Shown here: positions 35,116-46,658 of the stretch, piece after piece
How positions within the stretch are numbered: position 1 is the stretch's first letter
How the letters are laid out: each line of letters starts with the position of its first letter
Assembly: GCA_029378245.1 (NCBI GenBank)
Contig: JARKIF010000001.1
Location: forward strand, 2,418,001-2,482,000
DNA length: 64,000 bases
Direction of reading: 5' to 3'
From: Roridomyces roridus
Taxonomy: Eukaryota > Basidiomycota > Agaricomycetes > Agaricales > Mycenaceae
Translations under genes and position numbers: made by a program
The notes under the pieces: generated by a model
What the model was told of the DNA's origin: nothing
The model's input: only the letters and a program-made list of their open reading frames with translations
The model's database searches: none

Positions 35116-36665
35116 ATGTCGCTCCTACCCCGATCCCTCCTCGACACCGATTTGTACAAGGTACTGCGATTCGACTCTGTCGCCATTGGTTAACATTTCT
35201 CCCCAGTTGACCATGCAGCAAGCCGTGCTGCACCACTTTCCCGACACTCGCGCCTCCTACAAATTCACTCTTCGTGACAAGTCGGTCAACTTCACCAAGG
35301 GGGCCTTCGAGATCTTCAAAGATGCTGTTTCCCGTCAGCCATTTACTCCCTGCTCGCACCCCTCTCATCCACCCAAACAGAATTTGACTCGCTCGCACTC
35401 ACGGAAGCGGAGTACCTCTGGCTCAAACAAACCTGCCCATACTTGACCGAATCGTACCTATCCTACCTGCGCTCCTACCGCTTCAAGCCTGCGGAACAAG
35501 TCCGAGTCACATTTGTCTCCGAGGGCGGCGAAACCGGGCAGATTGAAATCGACGTCTCAGGATCCTGGGTTGAGACTATATTCTGGGAGGTTCCACTTAT
35601 GGCGACTCTGAGCGAGGTCTATTTCACCTCTGTCAAGACAGATTGGACGTATGACGGCCAGAAAGGTTTGTACTGTGGCCGGTAACTAGATCGGTTCTGA
35701 TATGCTTCGGCTCAGAGCTCGCGTACGAGAAAGGACGGGCCTTGCTAGAGCATGACTGCGTCTTTAGCGAATTCGGGACCCGACGGAGGCGGTCAGTACG
35801 AAACGCAAGACATTGTCGTTGAGGCTGCTGGTCTCTGCGACTAAAGATATCGCAAGCAAAGGCAGACTCTCCGGCACTAGCAACGTCCACTTGGCTCACA
35901 AACACGGCATCCTGCCCGTCGGTACAATTGCCCAGTAAGTCCTTCAACTCTGCGGACGCATACCACTGACCACTCCCAAAGCGAGTGGTTTATGGGTGTA
36001 AATATATCCTTTCGACCCCGCTGCATTCTGACACGCTACAGGTCGCGGCGCTGAAAGGTTACGAGAACGCCAATTCCATCGCCATGGATCTTTGGGAAGA
36101 GGTCTACCCGAATGCGCTGCTCATCGCCCTGACCGACACGTTCTCGAGTTCTGCGTTTTTTGAGAGCTTCCGCAGTAACAAGGAGCGAGCGATGAGATGG
36201 CAGGGCCTGCGCCAGGACTCGGGCGATCCGTTCGAGTTTGGTGTTCGAGCTAAAGAGGTTTTGGAGTCGCTTGGGATCGAGCCTAGTTCCAAGATGATTA
36301 TTTACTCGGACGCTCTGGACATTGAAAAGGCTGTGGGTTTGCAGCAGCAAGCCAGAGATCTCGGCTTGACTGGTTGGTACTCTCTCTTTATGACATAACC
36401 ACAGCTGACTTGCTTCAGTGTCGTTCGGCATTGGAACCGTTTTTGACCAACGATTTCAAAAAGACGGGCACGGATGAGAAGAGCAAGGCGCTGAATATGG
36501 TGATCAAGCTCTCCTCTGTCGACGACCGGCCGTGTGTCAAGATTAGCGACGACCTGAACAAGGTAGGTTTTCGCTCGACGCATTCACGCGTACTCAGCCT
36601 GCTCGCAGAACACTGGCAACGCAGAAACTGTGCTCATGGTGAAACAACTGTACAAACTTTCGTAG
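35116..36665 (+). CDS. NPT1: Nicotinate phosphoribosyltransferase
   Basis: Preiss-Handler enzyme making nicotinate mononucleotide from nicotinate and PRPP for NAD salvage. Landmarks: LLDTDLYKLTMQQAVLHHFP, FSEFGTRRRRS, LSGTSNVHLAHKHGI, VGTIAHEWFMGV, RQDSGDPFEFG, IIYSDALDIEKA and VKISDDLNKNTGNAETV. About seven introns; ~400 residues. Three frame breaks need one base removed each: 35795-35796 (between RRRRS and YETQDI), about 35810-35830 (before LVSATKDIASKG) and the T run at 36439-36444 (before LTNDFKKTGT). The protein is otherwise complete, so these are probably sequence errors. Its stop is 4 bp from that of the next gene. Confidence 0.9.
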
Positions 36666-36669
36666 ATAG

Positions 36670-37455
36670 TCATGAAGGAGCCTTTGATTTCGCGGCCTTT
36701 GCTGCATCGCGTTTACGTCTGAGCGCGTCAAGACGGTTTTTCATGAGGGTAACCTTCATATCAGCCTCCTCCTGTGCGCGCTCCTCGTCAAGCAGTCTGT
36801 CCATGATGAGTTCGCGTTCGTCCTGCTCCCTCTGGCGGCGGGTCGTCTCCTCGTTGGGTTGCTCGGGTGCGGCGTCGTCGGTCTGCATTTGCTGCTGAGG
36901 GAAGCCCTCTGGTGTTTCAGAGGCGAGGACGGGTTCAGCGACAATGGTCGCGTCTTGGTACGCGTCGTGATTATCAGGGGCATTGACGACGTCGCGTTGG
37001 AATCGCTCCCATTCCGCGTCAATCGTTGATGTCGGTGCTGGGGGCATGGGCACGTCCTCCTCCTCGTCGTCTGATGGAGGCGGGGGAGGCGCGCGAGAAG
37101 GATCGGAGAAGAAGTCTGCAGGGAAACCGCCGTTATCCAGCTTTCTGCGTTTCGGTTCCGTGTCAGAGTCGTCCGAGTCTTCAGCCTTGCGCTTCCCGGC
37201 GAGCTTCACCTCCTGCTCCCTCCTGCGCTCCTCTTCCTCCTGCTCCTGTTCCCTTCTCCGCTCCTCCTCCTGCTTGAGTCGTGCAACTGTGGTGCGATGG
37301 AGTTTGCTGCCGAGATGGCCTTCCCACGCAGAGGCGTGCTTAACTGGGCCGCATGCGAGACATTTGAGAGCCCCGGCGTCGGTGTAGACGGCGAGCGGAT
37401 GGGTTATCCTCGCCTCTTGCCGTTTTGCTTTCAGCAGTGAACGCACATCAGCCAT
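36670..37455 (-). CDS. C2H2 zinc-finger protein, ZNF830/CCDC16-like
   Basis: A single-exon gene of 261 codons, unusual in this intron-rich window. One C2H2 finger near residue 32 (KCLACGPVKHASAWEGHLGSKLH) is followed by a Glu/Arg coiled coil, a nuclear-signal-like KRRK cluster, an acidic/proline stretch (APPPPPSDDEEEDVP) and a C-terminal Arg/Lys/Glu helix. This order matches the ZNF830 family, which is nuclear and has been linked to pre-mRNA splicing; the exact function here is inferred. No frame break. Confidence 0.78.
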   Translation of the reverse strand: MADVRSLLKAKRQEARITHPLAVYTDAGALKCLACGPVKHASAWEGHLGSKLHRTTVARLKQEEERRREQEQEEEERRREQEVKLAGKRKAEDSDDSDTEPKRRKLDNGGFPADFFSDPSRAPPPPPSDDEEEDVPMPPAPTSTIDAEWERFQRDVVNAPDNHDAYQDATIVAEPVLASETPEGFPQQQMQTDDAAPEQPNEETTRRQREQDERELIMDRLLDEERAQEEADMKVTLMKNRLDALRRKRDAAKAAKSKAPS

Positions 37456-37691
37456 GGTGGTCGAATTGATCCGTGAGGGGGCTGTGCCGCTCTGATGATG
37501 TCAATTTCACGTGGGGATGATTGCTGATGAAACTGTGTAGCTGTCTGCGTCAAGCTGAGTCAGCAAGTCCTCTTTCCATCTCTCATCCTCAAGACTCGGC
37601 ACTGTGAGTCCAGTCTCAATTTCACCCCCGTTTTGCTTGTCTTTACGCTCCAATGCGCTCGTCCGAAACCGAATGCTAATTTTCTGCCCAG
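37456..37691. promoter_or_regulatory. ZNF830-like/RPL24 divergent region with likely 5'-UTR intron
   Basis: 236 bp. A donor-like GTGAGTCC near 37606 and an acceptor TGCCCAG directly before the RPL24 ATG suggest a 5'-UTR intron of about 85 nt, as often seen in ribosomal protein genes. The rest holds the two promoters; no specific sites recognised. Confidence 0.45.
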
Positions 37692-38190
37692 ATGAAGGTC
37701 GAGATTGACTCCTTCTCTGGTTTCCGCATCTACCCCAGCAAGGGCAAGCTGTTTGTCCGCGGCGACTCTAAAGTGCGTGTCCGCTCCATTTTTCTCTGGA
37801 TTTTTGCGAATTTTTCTACAGGTCTTCCGATTTGCGTCTTCGAAAAATGCGTCCCTCTTCCTGCAACGCAAAAACCCTCGCAAGATCGCGTGGACACAGG
37901 TCTACCGACGGATGCACAAGAAGGGTATCACGGAGGAGGTTGCCAAGAAGCGCTCCCGCCGTACCGTGAAGCACCAGCGTGGCATCGTCGGCGCCGACCT
38001 CGCTGCCATCTCTGCCAAGCGGAATCAAACCGCCGCCCAGCGCAGCCAATTCCGTCTCGCCGCCATCTCCAAAGCCAAGACAGAGAAGAAGGACAAGGAG
38101 ACCAAGAAGGCCAAGCCCGCCTCGGCACCAAAGGGCTCTGGAGCACCCAAGGTCTCCAAGCAGCAGATGAAGGGCGGCAAGGGGCGGTGA
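37692..38190 (+). CDS. RPL24: 60S ribosomal protein eL24
   Basis: Large-subunit protein at the subunit interface. MKVEIDSFSGFRIYPSKGKLFVRGDSK is split by one intron from VFRFASSKNASLFLQRKNPRKIAWTQVYRR; the second part carries the conserved KKRSRRTVKHQRGIVGADL. A long Lys/Ala C-terminal tail ends in KGGKGR. About 150 residues, the normal length, intact. The ATG is preceded immediately by a splice acceptor-like site. Confidence 0.96.
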
Positions 38191-38276
38191 GCGCTGCCTG
38201 GTTGTAGTTCGTATGCCCATGTCCTTATGTCGTTGCACAAAAACACTTTCCATGCGCAACGGCGTACTTTTCATTC

Positions 38277-38966
38277 CTATCTTTGACTGGGTACAAAGTC
38301 ATCTGCTTCCTCGTTCGCTTGCTCTTCTTCCTCCTCCTCCTGCGCCCCCTCTTCACGCACATGGTATACCGCTGTCCAGTATCCAACCCAATACATCGCT
38401 CCCAACGCACGCGTAAATGCCTCATCCCGTGTCGCAGTAGAAGCCTGAGGCGCGCCAAAATCGATTCCCAACTCTGGCGGGGGTTCGGGCAGGGACGCGT
38501 CGTGAGTCGGTACAAACGTGTCAAAGTCAAGCGGCTTCGAGTCTCCTTCGACTGCCGGCGCCTGCTCCTCCTCCTCCTCCGTCTTTACCTTTTTCTTCGG
38601 CGGCTTGGTCGGAGGGACGTTGTACCACAGCGGAGATTTGTGCACAGGCTCGTTCTTCCACCCTTTATCTGGTCCGTTGAGTGCCTGGCGCGTTGTTACA
38701 AGTGGAATATAGTTCAAGAAAATAGGGCGCACCTCGTACTCTTCCGTTGCAGCATCCCACGCGTCTATGAGTGCCGAGTCATCCCAAATCTCCTCCGAGG
38801 TCAACAGTCTGCCCTCCTCTTCCTCTTCCACAGACGCCTTTTTGTTATTGCCATTCTGTTTCTGGTTGGCTCTTTTGCGCTTCTTGGACTTGTTGGACGA
38901 CTCTGGAGGAGGCGGAGCTTCGTACGGAAGAGTAATATCGTCGTAGGAGATGACTGGTCTCTCCAT
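38277..38966 (-). CDS. SMN1: SMN (survival motor neuron) homologue
   Basis: Core of the snRNP assembly machinery that loads Sm proteins on spliceosomal snRNAs. Two hallmark elements are present. One is the N-terminal Gemin2-binding helix EEIWDDSALIDAWDAATEEYE. The other is the C-terminal self-association YG box around ALGAMYWVGYWTAVYHV. Between them lie Lys-rich and Pro/acid-rich linkers; no Tudor domain is apparent, as in fission yeast Smn1. One 48-nt in-frame intron joins EEYE to ALNGPDKGW. About 213 residues. The start ATG lies 28 bp downstream of the stop of the F-box gene on the same strand. Confidence 0.78.
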   Translation of the reverse strand: MERPVISYDDITLPYEAPPPPESSNKSKKRKRANQKQNGNNKKASVEEEEEGRLLTSEEIWDDSALIDAWDAATEEYEVRPIFLNYIPLVTTRQALNGPDKGWKNEPVHKSPLWYNVPPTKPPKKKVKTEEEEEQAPAVEGDSKPLDFDTFVPTHDASLPEPPPELGIDFGAPQASTATRDEAFTRALGAMYWVGYWTAVYHVREEGAQEEEEEEQANEEADDFVPSQR

Positions 38967-38994
38967 GTTGTGGTAAGTAGAAACAAGTATACAT

Positions 38995-39838
38995 CTAATC
39001 GTCCGTATCAGCCCAACCACCCTTGTCACGAATACCAGCGCTCCCCCACTTGCTCTTGGCCTTGCTCTTGCGTCCTCCAAGCTCCTTGTACATGACTCGC
39101 ATCTCAATCTTCCCAGGCGCCGTCACCTCTGCTTCCTGTCTCCACATTTCTTCCTTGATTTCTCGCGGGGTCTGCGTGCCTGACAATGACGTCGGCGACG
39201 AGTACCCCGACGCACGCGAATAGCCGTTCACGCTATCCGATCGGCGGCTCGCGTTCTGTAAATGTACAACCCGCTGCCAGAAGATCAGCCAAGGCGCATT
39301 ATCGGACAATCGCACATACCCAATTCTGCTTCGATTCCCGCTTGGTCCATTTGCCAGCGGGTAGGCTGTCATCTTGAAAGTTCTCGTGTCTATAATGCTG
39401 GAACCAGACTGGATCGTGGTTAGCGAGGTCGTAACTTTGAGAGTGATCGAGTTACCATAATTTATGGTCTGGCTTCTGCTCCACTTCTTGGAGACAAGGG
39501 CGCATTTCGCGAGATCCTTGATGGAGAGTTTGGTGAATATGCGCTGCGTAATCTCAGTAGGCAGTGCCTTGAGGAGGTCACGGCGCGTAGATAAATGGAG
39601 GGGGCCCGGTACGGGGCGCGAGGTGGCACTGGCACTGGCACGAGTGGGAGAGGGCGGCCGTGTCCGTGCAGGGGTGCCCGGGAGTGAGACCTGGGGAACA
39701 GATGAGTCGGAGCGCAGATAATGCTCGAGTACATACGACGTTGACTAGTTCGTCGTCAGATTCATCGGATTGGGAGCCTGATGTGCGGGATTCTGGGAGT
39801 TGGTTTCGAGAGCGCAGTACACCTTGGAGGAGGCTCAT
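38995..39838 (-). CDS. F-box protein
   Basis: An F-box of about 40 residues (LLKALPTEITQRIFTKLSIKDLAKCALVSKKW) predicts binding to Skp1 in an SCF ubiquitin ligase. The part after it (VWFQHYRHENFQDDSLPAGKW) and the basic C-terminal region ending WGSAGIRDKGGWADTDD show no repeat domain that would name a substrate. Three introns splice in frame, ~226 residues. Start MSLLQGVLRSRNQLPES. The very small gap to SMN on the same strand suggests overlapping transcripts. Confidence 0.75.
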
Positions 39839-40054
39839 CGTAGTTCTGGTCAGAGTGACCTATTACATCATGGAGCTGCTAATTAATGGCTCGGCATTCG
39901 CTCGGTGATGGATTGATTGTTTCCGGATCAACCCCGAAACTATGCAGCTGTCACGGCAGTGACTCGCGTTCTATCCTCTCCATCTTCAAGGTATGCCCCA
40001 GCGTTCTCTGTCGTTTCTTTTTACTCACCCATCCCTCTAGACTCCTCACGGACG
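39839..40054. promoter_or_regulatory. F-box gene/RPL19 divergent region
   Basis: 216 bp containing both promoters and the RPL19 leader, with a pyrimidine-rich segment (TTTCTTTTTACTCACCC near 40013-40030) upstream of the RPL19 start. No defined site recognised. Confidence 0.4.
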
Positions 40055-40786
40055 ATGGGTACTATCTTTTACTGTCTTTTACAGCCACTCTTGACGCCCA
40101 TTTCCCAGTCAATCTTCGTTCACAAAAACGCCTCGCCGCCTCCGTCAAGGGCGTCGGGCAGCGCAAAATCTGGCTCAACCCTGCTGAGCAGTCGGAAATC
40201 GGAAACGCCAACTCCCGCGCCCACATCAAGAAGCTGATAAAGGAGGGCGACATTATCGTCAAGCCCACCACCGTCCACTCGCGCGCACGTACCCGGGCCC
40301 TCCTTGCTGCCAAGCGAAAGGGTCGTCACACTGGCACGGGTAAGAGAAAGGGTACGGCCGAGGCCCGTATGCCCACGAAAGTTCTCTGGATGAGGCGGCA
40401 GCGTGTCCTTCGTCGGTTGTTGCGCAAGTACAGAGAGGCTGGCAAAATCGACAAGCATCTGTGCGCCTTTTTTTTTTGCTCCCCGTTGTACTTCCCTCAT
40501 ATTTAACCAGGCACCACTCCCTGTACCAAAAGTCCAAGGGTAACGTCTTCAAGAACAAGCGTGTCCTGATGGAGTACATCCACAAGGCGAAGGCGGAGAA
40601 GAGCCGTACCAAGGTTCTCACCGATCAGATGGAGGCCCGCCGTGTCAAGAACAAGGTATGACCCTCGTCCACTGTTTCTATTTGTCTGACCGTCGATTCC
40701 AGGCCGCTCGCGAGCGTCGTGCTGCCCGCGTCCAGGAAAAGCGCGCTGGGTTCATCGCTGTCGAGGAGGGTGCTACCAAGGAGTAA
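40055..40786 (+). CDS. RPL19: 60S ribosomal protein eL19
   Basis: Large-subunit protein. The first coding exon is ATGG only (40055-40058); a ~50-nt intron then joins it to TC AAT CTT, giving [23 protein letters not shown]. Further family segments: [59 protein letters not shown] and [19 protein letters not shown]. Two more introns; ~196 residues, intact, ending in AVEEGATKE. Confidence 0.96.
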
Positions 40787-40886
40787 ACGTTTTTTGTCCT
40801 GTCCATTCTATGCATGCATGTGCCCTCTACGACTCGAATCCATGCTCTCTTATGCATCGAGCTCCCGCGAATAAATATCGAATACG

Positions 40887-41923
<1,037 letters not shown>

Positions 41924-44900
41924 ATGTCCGATACAGTGCGCCTTGGCACTATCGTTGAGGTCTCTGTGGGCCGTGGCGTCGTGCGTTTCTCTGGGTCCAC
42001 TTCGTTCATGGCCGGGAAATGGATCGGCATTGAGCTGTTCGAGGCCAACGGCAAGAACGACGGAACCGTACAGGGCGTGTCCTACTTCACCTGCAAGCCG
42101 AACTATGGTATCTTCGTTCGTTCTAGCCAGATTAAAGGGACATATGGTTCGGAAAGCGACGTGCGTGTCTACGATGTATCTCGGCCAACGAATACTCAAA
42201 ATATTGCCAGCGAATCCCTGCTGCTGCAGCTCGTCCAGCGATTGGACACCAACGGAGATCGAGTCTCCTTGCCAGTTCAATCCGTTCCCCGTCGACCTCC
42301 TCACCCTCGCCGCGTTCCGAAAGCCCGGCGAAGCCTTCGACGGCAACACCCTCGCCGGGCCCAATAGCCTCCCCGACGAAACGCACGCTCCTGGCCATGC
42401 CTGCGCGGAAATCGATCCAAAGCACGTCTCCGCCTGCACGCAACACGGAATCGCCTAATAGACTAAATGGCGCCGCGCCACGTGTATCGTCTCCCCTGAC
42501 TCCTGCACCTCCTCCACCACCACAACGGCCCCAAACACCACCCTCGCCGCAACCGCCACCAGTCGCAGTCCAACTCAAGCCGCCATCACGACCCCCATCT
42601 TCGCTGGGCCCGTCGCGTACCGCTCCAGACGATCAAGAGCTGCAAGAACTGCGTGCCAAGATTCGCGTCCTTGAAGCTAAACGCTCGGATGACGCGCGAC
42701 ATGTCCGAGAGCTTGAGACGCGCTTGGCGGATGCAGAGACATTCGTGTCATTGCGCCCAAAGCTTCAATCAAAGCTCAATTCGCAGCAGACGGAACTCAT
42801 TGAGACCCGACGCGAACTCGCCGACGCGGAGCAGCTCGCTCAACTGGCTGAAGGGCGTGTCCTCGACGCCCAGGAGCAGCTGGAGATGGCCATGCTTGAC
42901 AAGGAAATGGCAGAGGAGCGCGCAGAGGCTGCCGAGGCGGAGCTTGAGGATATGAGCGAACGCCTGGCAGTCGTAGAAGTCGAGCTTGGTGTGCTAAAAG
43001 GCGAAGGGGACGACGAGGGAGAAGATGGGAACGAGTCCGGCAACAAATCCATGTCTGCCGGGAAAGATTCCTTGGCTTATATCCAACTCGAGAAGCACAA
43101 CGACCGTCTGAAAGAGGCGCTCCTTCGACTGCGTGACATGTCGCAGGAGACGGAGGCCGACCAGCGGCGGCGGATTGCGGAAATGGAGAAGGACTTGGTT
43201 GGAATTGACGAACTGCAGTCCAACTACGAGACAACTCAGATCAGGCTCGCCAACGCTGAGATCCAGGTCGAGGATCTCAAGATGCAGCTCGATGATGCCC
43301 TTGGGGCGGAGGAGATGCTCGTCCAACTCACAGAACGTAATCTTATGCTCGGCGAGGTATGTTGCTTAATTCTACTTTTCCAATATAAATCCAACTGTTT
43401 CGCAGAAAATCGAAGAGATGCGGATCACGATCGAGGACCTCGAAGCGTTGCGCGAGCTCAACGATGAGCTCGAGGAGAACCACGTCGAAACCGAGAAGGC
43501 CCTCATGGAGGATCTCGAGGCGAAAGACGTCCAGATTCGAGAACACGTCCGCAAGGCCGAGTCGCTCGAGGAGGCGTGTGTTGATCTGGAAGGCACTATC
43601 GGTCAATTCCGAGAGTTGGTTTTGCAGCTGCAGACGTGCGTATATCTTGCCCAGGAAGTCTGTATTCTGACCTGTCTGTCTTTCAGTGAACTCGACAATC
43701 TGCGAGCGCAGACACAGATGGCGCAGACCGAATCGCAGACGGCAGCGTCTCAGTCTGCGGCAATGATGTCGCTGAATCTCAAGCTGCAGTCATCCGCTTC
43801 GAAGAACCAGGCCAGGACCATTGAGCTCGAAATCAAACGCATGGAGGCTAGGGAAATGCGCGAGCTGCTCAATATCGTCCAGGCAAGTCACTCGAAACGC
43901 TTTTTTGAATGTCCTTTCAACTGTGATTGCAGCCGTATCTTCCGCAAATTTATGTGGAAACCGATAGTGACGCTACAAGCTGCTACCTATTTTTCCAGCG
44001 GCTGGCGTACAAAGCCGACCTGATCACCACGATTGTTGCGCAGAACAATGGCCTTCCCGAATCCCTCAACGGCTCCATCTCCGATGCTCTGGTCGGCGTT
44101 TGCGATGTGCGTATAGGTGTTGGGATATATTCTGTCACTGATCAACAATCGAAATCAGATGCGCGGCCGTATCTCGGCATTGTCAGTGCTGTGCAAGCGC
44201 TTTGCAGCGTTCATGCGCCGCTGTGATGTCGAATCCTTCCTCAACATTGGACGACTCTACCAAGAGATCGCCCCGATGGAGAAGCGCATTGATATGCATG
44301 TTGAACTGCTCAGGAGAGACGAGTTCCGCGAGATGGAATGTGTCACCGACGTTGTCAAGATTACCTCGCAGTTTGACCACCTCGCCGAGACGTACTTTAG
44401 TCGTTTCGACTACGACCTGGGTGAACGCGAACTCGGGTATTTGGCATCCTTTGATCTGGACCTCGATATTTTCGCGGCATCTATTGGGATGACCAAGACG
44501 TCGATAACCACATTGGTACAAGATGAGGGTGCGCATTTCGACTTGTTGTCGAGTCGATTCTCAGTTGTTCACAGAAACGGTTTTGGATCTGGGTGGGCTC
44601 GACATCCAGACGGATCTGTTTGAGCCGCTGCAAAAGCTTCTTGATCAGTACAAGGGAGCCAAGGCTTTGTCCAAGAAGCTAACCAAACGTCTGGAGGACC
44701 TCACTCAGGACTCGGGTGCACTCAAGGCACATCTGGTGCCGCAAATGAAAGCCCTCAGCAACTTTGTCCCAGAACTGGTCAACTTTGGTATTTCTGTACG
44801 TTCACTTACATCCACTACCAACCCCAGTTCATTTTATTTATCAGTTTGCACAACAAATCATGCCACATCTCAGCGACGTTCGGAGTTCCAAGACGCCGTT

Positions 44901-46114
44901 CCAGCTGACGACCATTTTATCTTTCGTCAAGCAGATTGCGGGGACAACAGTGGCGAAGGATATAAAGCCCGGTGTCACTGCGTGGGACGCAATTGGGGAG
45001 TCCATCGCTCAGCTTGTTCAAGAGGGTAGCAGGCTTTTACCACTAACGCTCGAAGCTGAGAATGTCATCAAGGGTAAGCCCTCTTTTCGCGTTACCACTG
45101 TATACTGATCAAAGTCTTTCGCAGTCACGGGCGTTTCGCCTTGGGTGACCCGGATTGACGAGGTCAAAGCTAGCGTGGCGGTCAACCTCGAGGCCGAACG
45201 GAGGGTTACTCAGCTCAACGATGAACTGCAGGGCCTCGTACGGACGCTGAAGCAAAAGGAACAGCATCTGCAAGAGGCCACTGTGAAGAACGACTTGATG
45301 GAGCGCAAGATGGAGACAGTGAAGCGACAGGCAGATTCGATTGCTGAGAAGGACGTCATCATTACCGATGGCAAGAGACGCCAGCGTGAACTTGAGGAGG
45401 CGCTCGAGCAGGTTCAGGGCGATCTCGACGTCTCCGAGCAGGAGCGGCTCAAGCTCAAGACTCTTGTCGGCAACGAACAACGTCAAGGTCCGAACTTGTT
45501 GTTGTTAATTTCATTGCATACTTACCACGATCCCAGCTCCGGGAACTGTTGCGCCTGAGCCTGAGAATGTTCCGGTCGAAGGCAGTCTGGAAACATCTCA
45601 TCTCCTCGATCAGGTACGTCACTTTCTTTGCGTGGTATCAATATGCTGTAAGCTACTCCAGATCGACGCTCTTCGTGGCACAGTCCGATATCTCCGCACC
45701 GAGAATTCTTATCTCAAAGGACAAGATCTTTTGCGGGAAATCGAGGCCTTGCCACCTCTGCCCGAGCCCATCAGCCGGCTTCCTACGCCTCCGCTCGTTC
45801 CCTCTGGGCCCTCTGGGCCCTCAGACTCTGAAGATTCAGACTCGGAGGATCGACCCCGCACGCCTCCTACACTACGCTCCCTGGCGACGGAAACGAAAAT
45901 CCTGTATCGCGACGTCATCAAGTTCTCGTCTGCACCTCGGGTCGTGGATCTCAGCGCTCTCAACGCTAAACGGGCCCAAAGCAACGGAGGTCGCGCATGG
46001 ATGCCAAAGAAGAGCACGCCTGCGCACCAAGTATGGGAGCGCAAAATGGAGGCGGAGCGACTCAGCAGACGGGTGCGGGGACTGTTGGAAGCTAGTGCCA
46101 ATATAATCGGATGA
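41924..46114 (+). CDS. NIP100: Dynactin large subunit p150-Glued
   Basis: Dynein activator linking the motor to microtubules. An N-terminal CAP-Gly domain ([21 protein letters not shown], then [21 protein letters not shown] and [14 protein letters not shown]) binds microtubule ends. A Ser/Pro-rich basic linker follows, then a long coiled coil (CC1, ~250 residues), the intercoiled domain ([14 protein letters not shown]...) and a second coiled coil with a charged tail. About eleven introns; ~1,200 residues, usual for the family. The linker frame is restored by a 50-nt intron at about 42161-42210; no frame break remains. Confidence 0.93.
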
Positions 46115-46244
46115 TCTATGGTTTGGATTTTTTGGATTGCCTATCGTTCTATACCTGCTCTGGATTTGTCGCTATACCCCGCATCTTATTACTAGCCCTG
46201 TATTTTCATCTAAGTAGGATATATGCACATCTATACTCTGTCAC

Positions 46245-46523
46245 ATGACCAGCATGAGCTCGGCAGTGGACCATCTGAAGCACTTGCTCTGCGAGACCCT
46301 TCGCATTACCGTCAAGGACGGTCGCATATTCATTGGCTCGTTTGCAGGCACGGACCAGCCCCTCAATATTCTCCTGCTCAATACAGACGAATTTCGCGTG
46401 GGGCCGAATGAAAACCCGGATGGTCGTTACGTTGGGCAGGTCCTTGTCCCTTGGAAGCTCGTAGTCAAAATCGATGTCCAGTCGAGCGGCGGAGAGCGTC
46501 GTGCCCTAGACAACTATTTCTGA
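46245..46523 (+). CDS. NAA38: Sm-like protein Naa38 (LSMD1), NatC auxiliary subunit
   Basis: Single-exon gene of 92 codons. The Sm fold is visible: LCETLRITVKDGRIFIGSFAGTD (Sm1), LNILLLNTDEF, then GRYVGQVLVPWKLVVKIDVQ (Sm2-like). The degenerate Sm2 motif and the VPW segment fit Naa38/LSMD1, the small subunit of the NatC N-terminal acetyltransferase, better than the spliceosomal LSm2-8 proteins. Start at MTSMSSAV; the second Met is also possible. Confidence 0.72.
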   Translation: MTSMSSAVDHLKHLLCETLRITVKDGRIFIGSFAGTDQPLNILLLNTDEFRVGPNENPDGRYVGQVLVPWKLVVKIDVQSSGGERRALDNYF

Positions 46524-46658
46524 GGTGGGTTCGAGTCGGTAGTCCTGGCTCAATCTTCTCACGAGCTGCAGACCTGGCCCACGTTGCGTAGGGATGAAGA
46601 AGATAATCGTAGATTATAAACAGGAAACAAAAAGCAATGGGCTTCTACTACAACGTGT

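Noticed and set aside
35796..35846. A 51-nt intron explaining the NPT1 frame break
   Set aside because: It would give the wrong phase downstream and remove the conserved YETQD segment.
38283..39095. Open 270-codon frame on the plus strand
   Set aside because: Antisense to SMN and the F-box C-terminus; its translation is low-complexity Leu/Arg with no family features.
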